A stretch of DNA of 64,000 nt. Origin: Aradus depressus. Lineage: Eukaryota; Arthropoda; Insecta; Hemiptera; Aradidae. This document shows, one piece after another, positions 44,504-53,095 of the stretch. The first letter of the stretch is position 1, and each line of letters begins with the position of its first letter. Both the position numbers and the translations under genes were made by a program. The stretch covers positions 12,154,562 to 12,218,561 of the forward strand of contig OY759217.1 of assembly GCA_963662175.1 (NCBI GenBank), in the 5' to 3' direction. The notes beneath the pieces were generated by a model. The model did no database searches. It was not told where the DNA came from and saw only the letters and a list, made by a program, of their open reading frames with translations.

Positions 44504-45440
44504 CCCTCCTAATACCACGTGACCTGTGAAACGAAAAATACCACGTGGGGCCTTTTTGAGACCCCATTTCATTTTTCAATTTTTCATGTACCAACTAGCT
44601 TTTCATTCTAACTTTTTCAATCAAGTTCATTCAAAAATGAGGGAAAAATAACAAAGAGTTTAAAAAGTTGAGAAAAAATGGTATTTCAAAAAAAAGTAAA
44701 TCATGAAACTTATAAAAGTATATTCACACTATGGATGCTATTATTATTTACATTTAGAGCAAAGAAGTTTTTTTGTGACATGGTTTTTACATACGTGCTT
44801 CTAGCTCATCAAGTTCTTCATCGTCCGTTTCCAAAACGTCTTCAACATCGGAGATCACTTCGAGCTGTTCCGTTTCCACAAGGGCCTCCTCAGATTCAAA
44901 CCCTGCAATCTCCCTGGCACGCTCTACTAACATCAACGTTCGCGAGGACACAATGCGTTCCATGATTTATCTTTACGGTCCGAACCGTCAACGCATACTG
45001 AAATTAGATCTAAATAAAATTCATGAAGTGAACGAGAAGTGGAAACCAAGAAATGTTGATCAGAAAGAGCTCCAGGAAAAACTCCAGCGGGTGCGGGCAA
45101 TGTCTTCTTCGAATTGCAGGTCAATTGAAGAGCAAACACAACTTTTCGGAATTGTTTACTGAGTGGAACTTCTTGATAATACTTCTCATCAGACGAACGA
45201 AAATGTGATGCGGATAATACCACGTGGGGTCCCGCGTGACCCCAACTACGTTTTTGTGAAAATATTATTTTATATCAATTTTCAAAATACAAACTGAATA
45301 CATTTTCTTAATGAAATCGAATGGAGATAGTCTACGGATAAATGTCCTGAAGCCTCATTGAAATAGAAATTATATTGAGCAGTTCATACACATTTTAAAA
45401 CGCATGGGGTCTTTTTTGACCCCACGTGGTATTAGGAGGG
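44504..45440 (-). mobile_element. piggyBac-type DNA transposon, internally deleted
   Basis: The element is 937 bp and bounded by perfect 18-bp terminal inverted repeats CCCTCCTAATACCACGTG, with TTAA on both sides (44,500-44,503 and 45,441-45,444). Exact TTAA duplication with a CCCT-type terminus is the piggyBac signature. The word ATACCACGTGGGG recurs near both ends and at about 45,217. Only a short transposase-like start is left, so it must be non-autonomous. Confidence 0.92.
44787..44963 (-). pseudogene. Acidic 58-codon frame, candidate piggyBac transposase N-terminus
   Basis: The frame starts at ATG (44,961-44,963) with MERIVSSRTLMLVERAREIA, is then strongly acidic (FESEEALVETEQLEVI, VEDVLETDDEELDEL), and stops at TAA. 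Acidic N-termini precede the DDE domain in many piggyBac-family transposases, and the location inside TTAA-flanked ends agrees. The assignment rests on position and composition only. No catalytic region is present, so it would be a remnant. Confidence 0.45.
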
Positions 45441-45444
45441 TTAA

Positions 45445-46729
45445 TTTAGATGTTATTGCAAGCCTAACAGCACCGAACTTGTCCTGTTGTCGGCGAGAGG
45501 CCATTCTGAGGGAGTCTTTTGGTTTTGTCTCTCCTGTTGTCTGAATGACGTAGGAGGGAATACAGCTACCCTGGGTAATTCCCCCTCCGCTGGCTCGACT
45601 GTGAGGTTAGCTCGACTGTGAGGTTAGCTCGACTGTGAGGTTAGCTCAACTCTTTTTCAATTGACTTTAGTATTATTGAACCTGGGATCAATTTTCTCTC
45701 CTATCTTTTCCTGTGTGTTCCCTCCACATAATAACTCAGCCAACGTTTCCCGTGGGTCATTACAGTATATCATGGTTGTTGCCTCCATTTCATTATCACA
45801 TTATTTAGAGTTATTTTTTGTTCTCTGGAGTCTTCATAGGCTTTTCATCTGGGCTGATGACGCTCCTCGCAGTGGGATGAAAATTTCTATGAAGATGCCC
45901 CCGATCAGAGAGGGGGAGGGCTGTCGATATTCTGGGGGGGGGGGGGGGGCGAGGTAAGCCGCTGCTCTTCTGGTAAGCTGCTTATCGGCCCTTCCTGGAC
46001 CAACAGCCTTCTTAGATCTGAAGCCTTCCTCTGTGTCGACCCCTCCTTCAGCCAACAACATTTCTAGATTCTTTGTGTTTTTTATGAACTATAGACTCAG
46101 CTGAATTACCTAAAATCTTTATTGCAATATCTTTTTGATTGCTCGATTATTCAAAACACTCGTAACTATGACGAACAGAGGGGGAGACCGCAGATATGGG
46201 GGAGGGGCGAAACGTACTGAGGAGTCGCAAGAGGAGGGGGCGCGGAATCTGGGCAGAGGGAGGTAGGAGAGGTCTGGAGGATACCAGGAGCGGTCTTCGG
46301 GCAGGCACTGAAAAATAATGAAACCCAGTCAATCTGCGAATGCAGAACAAAGAGACAGACTCTGGGGACAATTCAGAGTCAGTTATACTTTTTATTGAAA
46401 AAGGCAGATTGACTTAACCCCGGCGAAACGCCAATCCCACATGTTAAGAAATGTCTTCATCCGCGGATTGTATTATCTGTTTGGTAATATCCAGTAAACA
46501 TTTTTAAAATCGTAACCAGACAATTACGAAAGATGCCTACTCGAACAACCTTTTGAAGCTAGTCCTGGAAGAGAAAATGTTCTTTTCAGAGTATACGGAA
46601 TTCTCTCGACATAGCCAATTCAGGTCTATTCCAATGTCTCCAGAACTTTCTAATGGGCCAGCGAATGGATTCATCAGATCTTATTTAATGGAGGAAGGTG
46701 AATATTTTCCATTTAATTTTCAATCCTTT
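45445..46729. other. No gene recognised; 18-bp triplicate and G-rich tracts
   Basis: GCTCGACTGTGAGGTTA is repeated three times at 45,593-45,650. A G-run lies at about 45,936-45,950. Short frames in this region are low-complexity. Confidence 0.5.
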
Positions 46730-47800
46730 ATTAAAAAAAAAAAAAAAAGTGGTATTGATCCGAAAAATGAAACGACTTACTTTCAATGTTTTCTGATGAA
46801 TCCATCCGCTGGCCCGTAGGTTCCCCTCAACTCTTCTGACCGAGAGCTGGCAGGTACCTAAATGACCCATGAGGAACTATGTTACTTTTCAGGAGACTCC
46901 TCTATCGTGAAATATATTTAAGCATTCTGTCCCATCAGTCTTACAAGAAACAGGAATTAGAATGTAAAAAATAATGAGAACCAAAGAGCTGGAATTAGAA
47001 GGGAGAGAGATCCTGGGGAAGTTTCGGAGTGGAGCTGCTCAATTTTCTAGAACATTGTGAAAAAAACATGACTGATTAAAAATTAACATAGTAAGTTTTT
47101 TATTACTTTCTATCCCAGAATATAAAAATCTGATTCTTATAAAATCTAAACACTTTTTATTTAAAAAAGGTTTCGAGAAATCTCCTTTCTTCTAAAAATT
47201 CTTCTCAGATTCTCGATTGAAGTTAACTTAATTTTTTTATTTTATACCGTTTTTTAGTTTCTAAAAAATAATTCTTATGCTTTCAAAAAATATTGAAATT
47301 TCATGAAGAGATAAAGAAGTTCTCGGGGCCGAATTATAAAAACAAACTCAATAATTTAAAAATTAAAATGAATAGATCAATCTAGATAATTTCCAATCCC
47401 GGGATTACAATGGTTGGGATCTCGAAGTTCCGAATTGAAAAAATGGTGCGGGACTGCAAAGCCTAGTCGGTACTTAAGCAGTTCCACTCCGCAGGATCTC
47501 TGTCCCTTCTAATTGCAGCTCTTTGCCACTTCAACAACCACTTTGGATCTCATTATTTTTTACATTCTAACTTCTGTTTCTTGTAAGACTCATGGGGCAG
47601 AATGCCTAAATATAATTCACGATAGAGGAGTCTCCTGAAAAGTAACATAGTTCCTCATGGGTCATTTAGGTACCTGCCAGCACTCGGTCAGAAGATTAAG
47701 AGGACCCTATGGGTCAGCTGATGGATTCATCAGAAAACATTGAAAGGGTGTCGTTTCATTTTTCGGATCAATATCAATTTTTTTTTTTTTTTTTTTTAAT
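46730..47800. repeat. Long imperfect inverted repeat, about 310-bp arms
   Basis: The left arm, about 46,730-47,040, starts after an A-run. The right arm, about 47,480-47,795, ends in a T-run. They are inverse complements with scattered differences, for example TTGATCCGAAAAATGAAACG against its complement near 47,750, and ATGACCCATGAGGAACTATG against its complement near 47,650. The AT-rich spacer is about 440 bp. No coding content. Confidence 0.85.
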
Positions 47801-47914
47801 ATGGGCGAAAAGAACTCTACTGAGAAGAGATGTCATGTTCCACTCTCCTAAAATTACTAAAAAAAAAATGTATTCGGTGACTCACCGTCTATGTACTTCC
47901 TCAGAACGAATTCA

Positions 47915-48320
47915 TTAAGTTGTCGCATTCCCTCTGAAACCAACCGTTAAGGCTAAAAATCAATAGTTGACTTACATTTAGGGTTCTGAATCTTCACACT
48001 ACATGTTTTTATGTTGAGTTTACCTCTGATCCCACTTCCGTTTGACCGATTTGTTTGAAAATCAATAATTATGGTTCTTAAGAGATACATATAAATATAC
48101 ATATAAAATTTCGTTTCGATACATTCAATTATATCGGGTGTTCTCTTGTTCACAGGCACATATCACGCACAGACATAGACTTTTTTCATTTTTTAGACAG
48201 AAATATTTCATATACGGAATCTGGAGGTCGGAAAACATGAAATTCCGGTGAAAATTCAACATCAAATTTCGAACCGATCACATAACTTCCCCTATACATC
48301 ATATTTGGGGAAGTAAAACA
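47915..48320 (-). repeat. Family B copy, minus orientation
   Basis: The reverse-complement phrases ATTCCCTCTGAAACCAACCG-like, GGTCGGAAAACATGAAATTC and ACATAACTTCCCCTATACAT-like are present. It ends in GGGGAAGTAAAAC. Confidence 0.6.
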
Positions 48321-48328
48321 AATATCTG

Positions 48329-48957
48329 TTTAAATAAATAAAACAAACTTATTTTTGAAATATTGTCTATTCCACTAAAGATCTTTAGTGGAATCATATA
48401 TATAAAGCTGAAAATGTCTGTGCGTTGTACCGCTATAACTCACGAACGGCTTGATGGATTTGATTAATTTTTTTAAAAATTTGTTCGTCATCGTCTGTGG
48501 AAGGTTATAGGCGTATTAGTACCTCAATATCTGGTCCATCCCAGCATCCACCCACGCAATCTTTGTAACTCAAAAACCACTGCAATGATTAATGAGGAAT
48601 CTTTTTGAATAGATAAGTTTTATCTACCGGAAGGTTAAGGTCTATTTTTTAATCAACCCCTGGTCCATCCCAGCATCCACTCACGCAATCTTTGTAACTC
48701 GAAAACCATTGCAACGATTAATGAGAAATCTTTTTGAATAAATTAGTTTTAGCTCCAAAGCTAGCGTTACTACAGTTGAAGGACTATAATCCTTATTCCG
48801 TATGAATAATTGAAAATTATAACATCATGAATGTACTGTCGAGGAACTGAATAGCCTTATAGGAGATATTGAGAGAAAAGTCAAAGTTCCCCGGGCAACG
48901 CCGGGTATTACAGCTAGTAGACAATATTTCAAAAATAAGTTTGTTTTATTTATTTAT
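48329..48957. repeat. Inverted repeat arms bracketing the Helitron
   Basis: The left arm at about 48,329-48,371 (AAACAAACTTATTTTTGAAA, TATTGTCTA) has an inverse complement immediately right of the Helitron at 48,918-48,957. A perfect 24-bp palindrome around AGATCT lies at 48,370-48,393, abutting the Helitron 5' TC. Confidence 0.8.
48394..48917 (+). mobile_element. Non-autonomous Helitron
   Basis: The 524-bp element starts TCATATATATAAAGCTG and ends CCCGGGCAACGCCGGG (a hairpin), TATTACAG, CTAG. A 5' TC, a 3' hairpin about 8 nt before a CTRR end, and insertion between A (48,393) and T (48,918) without target duplication are the Helitron hallmarks. An internal segment of about 80 bp beginning TGGTCCATCCCAGCATCCAC is tandemly duplicated (about 48,531 and 48,660). 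There is no Rep/helicase frame. Confidence 0.85.
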
Positions 48958-49239
48958 TAAAAGTTTCCACAATATGTCCGCGTTCCTCAACTTAGAAATA
49001 TCTGTTTGTCAGGGGACACAATACTCAAGATATAATGAATATTTACCGTCAAAAGTCGAATTTTCTGAGCGTTTTAGGCTATAACAAGCAGTCTTAAAGA
49101 GCTTTCTCAATAACCGGGTGGTCTAAAAAGAACTTCAATAAGTTATGTGCCTTGAAGGTCTTATAGGCTCATCTAGAATTTCTTAGAATATAGAGAATTC
49201 GACTTTTGATGACATAAATGAAAGTTTATTTATAAACCG
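48958..49239. other. No gene recognised
   Basis: No feature could be supported. Confidence 0.4.
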
Positions 49240-49440
49240 ACAAGCCCATAGGACGGCACCAAATCGGTTTAAGGGAAGGGCGAGGGCTTAACTTCAAGAT
49301 CCTAATAATATTCGATGAACTTCATGTATCTTCACTACATTTTATATTGTATTTCAGCCAATCTCCTCAAGAGGAGGAGGGTTCAGAGGATGAGTGAAAA
49401 CTAAGTTGGTTACAAATAGTTTAAGCTGTGGAAGCACATT
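49240..49440 (+). repeat. Family B fragment
   Basis: It reads CATAGGACGGCACCAAATCG, GTTTAAGGGAAGGGCGAGGG and TTCAGCCAATCTCCTC in family B order. Confidence 0.5.
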
Positions 49441-49843
49441 TTGGTTCATTCCTAAAACTTTTCAAAAAATAAAACAAACTCTGTACAAAAATGTAAAGGT
49501 CTTCTTGGAAAAAAGTTTTTGTTTTCTATGTATAGATAAATTTAATCTTTGTTCTATAATATGACCACTCATAATGAGGCGAATAGCTTGTTAGTGGGAC
49601 AATTTGTAATAAATGAATAAATAGATTAGCATTCTTCAGAATAGTTAAAAAAAAAAAAAAAAAATGAGCTCATTCAAGCGGTTTAAATAACGCTTATCCT
49701 ATCAGTAGTTTGAAATGTGATACATGCCATTCAGCAGATGAAAGGCAATACGTATATAATTATTTTTTAAACAATTTATTTTTGTTATAGTTTTTACCAT
49801 TCTTTCATAATAGGAAGATGGCTGATGTAGTGAGAAGTGATTA

Positions 49844-50250
49844 TTTCACAGGTTGACAAATAAAATATAGTCGGACCTCTCACATATTTTTATTAGTAGC
49901 TAGCCGGCTTTTTTCAAAAAAAATTTAAATAAAACTAAATAATTTTATAATAAAAATAAATAAAACAATCTAAAACGTTAACAATTTAAAATATCATGGA
50001 TGGGGACAGACGAGTTATTCCAGTCCACCATCTGAGTCACAACTGGGAGAACGGAGTACTCTTACAGTCTCACGTACACCGTTCTCCCAGTTGTGACTCA
50101 GATGGTATTTGTTAAAAATGTATTATAATTTTTTAAATTTTTTATCAGACTGCCTGATGATGAGGGAAACCTCGAAAGCCGGCTAGCTACCACTACTAAT
50201 AAAAATCTGTGAGAGGTCAGACTATATTTTATTTGACAACCTGTAAAATT
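49844..50250. repeat. Family F, inverted pair with internal hairpin
   Basis: The minus-oriented terminal block at 49,844-49,915 (CACAGGTTGACAAATAAA, CTAGCCGGCTTTTTT) and the plus-oriented one at 50,085-50,250 (CCTGATGATGAGGGAAACC, TTTGACAACCTGTAAAA) face each other. Between them lies a perfect 27-bp hairpin (50,028-50,054 and 50,079-50,105, 24-nt loop) beginning CCATCTGAGTCACAACTGGG. Confidence 0.8.
50154..50190 (+). other. Hammerhead-ribozyme-like motif (family F copy 2)
   Basis: CTGATGA core, one extra T, GAGG/CCTC stem with a GAAA (GNRA) tetraloop, GAA, palindromic AGCCGGCT, A. It differs from the 5,759 copy in the tetraloop but not in the stem or core. Confidence 0.4.
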
Positions 50251-51189
50251 CTTTCATAATGTGCAAACAAATATATATAATAATAGTTTCAGTAGTTTCA
50301 TACACTTAGTTAAAAGTGTGTGAAGGACGTTAAAAGTTCTGAAACTCATGGGGTGTCTCCCTCTTTGCCCGAGCGCCCATATGCATTCATCATTTTTTAC
50401 ATTACTTTTTATAACCTGGCAGAATATATAACAGCCATTATAGGAAATGGAACTAACAAATCCCCATGAGTTAGTAGCATGTATTCCCCTTCCCTCCCCC
50501 CTCTTATGTGAAAAATACATACTACATATTTCTGAGCAAATAGGAAAAGAGAGAAAATATTTTATACAACCCATGAATTTAATTATTTTTTATTATAGAG
50601 AAAAATGTCGATAAGGTTGGGGAGAGTGGGGGTAGTAAATCTTTGCTTTATACAGACAGGAAAGCCACTTTTCACTTTACGGGCCACCTCCTCCCCTGAA
50701 GAAAAACTGGGGTGTAAATTTTGCTCTGAGATCGGACTTTGAATCCTAATCTGGATGTCGTAAAGCCCACACGGTCCCTTCCTCCCTCCCCGAGGACATT
50801 CAAACTTTTTATAACTTGCTCCTATTTTTTTTATTTTCTTTTTGGTTATCTTGAATAATCTGGGTTTACTGTATAAAGGATTTCAGTATATTTTTCTCCA
50901 GAGAGAGTGAATCTTATTTTATCAAAAAAGTGTTCCAACTGGGGGGCGGATGAGAGGGGTGACTGTTGATCCATTCTGTATTATTTTATAAAGGGATGTA
51001 CCGGGAGGGAGAAGAATACAACTTTGGTAAAGTGGATGAATGTAGGTATTCGATCTTTTGATTTAAGGGAACGTTTTGAGCCTAAGCTGATCATTAGACT
51101 AATCTCTTTGTACTTTCTTATACTATAATAAGAAGATATTGTAATCGTGAAAAAATCCGAGTTTGAATCTTCAAGGGACGATGTTTTTT
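50251..51189. other. No gene recognised
   Basis: A 106-codon minus-strand frame (50,254-50,574) shows no recognisable domain. Short G-rich patches lie near 50,620 and 50,945. Confidence 0.45.
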
Positions 51190-51550
51190 AAAAGCTATAA
51201 CAAAAAAGATTGTAGCAATTTCGAATTTCAATATGAAGATGTCATATACACATATATACATTTCACAAGATACCGCTTATAATTATGACTCACAATTAGT
51301 CAAACATCTTTTCAAATATATATTGTAGAGAAAATTGAAAGACACATTATATATCAAATACGTTTTTTCGCCAGGTTGTGCCCTTCTTTCATACGCCCTT
51401 CCCTTCGACCGATTTCGCGGAAAAATTAGTGGGTGCAATCCTTACAGAGTTTTGAATTTAAATATAAAATTTCATGTTGAAACATTCATTACATCGACCG
51501 TTATTGGGGTTTTTGAATTGAGCTTTCCACCCCTTTTATCATTTTAAACT
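51190..51550 (-). repeat. Family B copy, minus orientation
   Basis: The reverse-complement phrases CCCTTCGACCGATTTCGCGG, ATTAGTGGGTGCAATCCTTA and AATTTCATGTTGAAACATTC are present. Confidence 0.55.
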
Positions 51551-52083
51551 ATAAATATTTAATATTATATTCTCTTAAGATAAGTCTTTCACAACCATAT
51601 TTCAGAGCGATTAGGGCGGTTTTAGGTCGCAAAAAGCATAATATAGAGAAAAAGATATATATAAATAAATTAATTAAAAAAATATCAATAAGGTAAATAA
51701 TAAATAACTAATAAAATGAATAATAATAATAAAAGTATTAAACATTAGTAATTACGATAGAAGATATAGAATATTGGTGGAGGAAATGGAAACGAAAGTA
51801 AATTAAAGTTGTGATGTATAAAAAGAATACACACATTAAAGAAAAAAAAAGAAAAAAGAAAAATAATATAAAACAAATAATATAATTACATTTATTTGTC
51901 TATAAAAAGAAACTGAATTAATAAAAATAAATAATAAGAAACCATTTCTTTTAAAACAAATGAGTAAAAAAAACAAAACATGGCCATCAGCTGTTTTTTT
52001 AGTGGGTAGAGACGGGTCGAGGCCTGGGTGAAGTGAGACGGTCTGAGTGAAGATGGACAGAGTGGTGTTTAGGCTTAAGATAT
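51551..52083. other. AT-rich low-complexity DNA
   Basis: A-rich, with many short A-runs. The last five bases (GATAT, 52,079-52,083) are the left target duplication of BEL2. Confidence 0.55.
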
Positions 52084-52610
52084 TGTTAGTACCTAAAGCA
52101 AATAAATAATATAATTGATAGAAGGTAATTGAAAAAAAACAAAATGAGTGGACTGTATATAGGTTAACGAAAAAATTATAATAATGAAAAAAAAATATAT
52201 ACTAAATTAATGGAAACAAAACGAAACGAATCAAATATAAGAAATGATTAAACAAATAATACTAAAATGTGCGGGGTAGGTGAGCGGTCGCGTGGAGACG
52301 CCAAGGAGCTGCCTCGTCACAATGCGTCTGGGTTGAGGGTCCGTCTTCTGGGGCTTCTTGACCAATACCTGCAGCAAGGGCTGAGGGCAGGCACTGGTCG
52401 AGGTGGTGGTGAGTTGTGCAGCAAAGGGCTGAGGGCACCTCTCTACAGACAGCCAGACTGCACTTGACTCGTCAGGTTAACTGAACAACAATGGCCACCG
52501 TGACCTCTAGTGGCCACTATACAAAGTACATGCACTTTACACATGGCGTCACCCCCTCCACATATACCCCATAGTCTTTATAAAGTTTATTTCACTTTTC
52601 GGCCTTAACA
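52084..52610 (-). repeat. BEL2 LTR (3' LTR in element orientation)
   Basis: It begins TGTTAGTACCTAAAGC and ends TTTTCGGCCTTAACA. It is a near-copy of 56,094-56,636. The adjoining internal bases on the minus strand read TTTTGGTGGGCGGTT, a likely polypurine tract. Confidence 0.93.
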
Positions 52611-52678
52611 AACCGCCCACCAAAATATACAAAATTTTTAATATTCTAAGAAGCTATACAATGCAAAACTTGAATACA

Positions 52679-53095
52679 TTAATCAGAGGTAATAGGCAGT
52701 AGCACTAGCTGAGTGATTGGCCGGACGTATTCACCTTTGGGTGTTTTTACTTTAAAAACCCTGACGATCCCGTCCTTTGCAGGGTATGTATGCGTTACCC
52801 GCCCGGTAGGCCAAACAAGCGGCGGACAATGTGGTTCCCGTAATAAAACCAAATCATTAATTTCTAAATTTCTAGTTTTAGCATGCCACTTAACACGTTG
52901 TTGAAGACAATTTAGATACTCGTGTCGCCACCTATTCCAAACATCCTGGACGCTCCTTCTCAATAACTGCCACCGCGACAAGCGGTTAGTCTGCACGTCA
53001 GTTAAGTCCTGTTCAGGTAGAGCAATTAGTGGGCCCCCTACTAAAAAATGTCCAGGAGTCAAGGTGTCTCTACTTTCATGTAACCATTTATACAC
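52679..53095 (-). pseudogene. BEL2 integrase C-terminal tail (DUF5641-like), out of frame
   Basis: This 138-codon frame has no ATG at its start; it begins at a GTG. It reads DTLTPGHFLVGGPLIALPEQ, then LSRWQLLRRSVQDVWNRWRH, NDLVLLREPHCPPLVWPTGR and TPKGEYVRPITQLVLLP. This is the conserved tail of BEL/Pao integrases ('LTPGHFLIG ... WQ....FW.RW..EYL ... L..WP.GR'). The preceding gag-pol frame ends across it in another frame after a deletion, so it cannot be made as one protein here. Confidence 0.9.

Noticed and set aside
44933..45223. 96-codon minus-strand frame inside the piggyBac-type element
   Set aside because: It overlaps the acidic candidate N-terminus in another frame and shows no piggyBac transposase motif.
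52267..52467. 66-codon plus-strand frame, longer at 56,216-56,473
   Set aside because: It falls in the GC-richer part of the BEL2 LTRs on the strand opposite the element's transcription.
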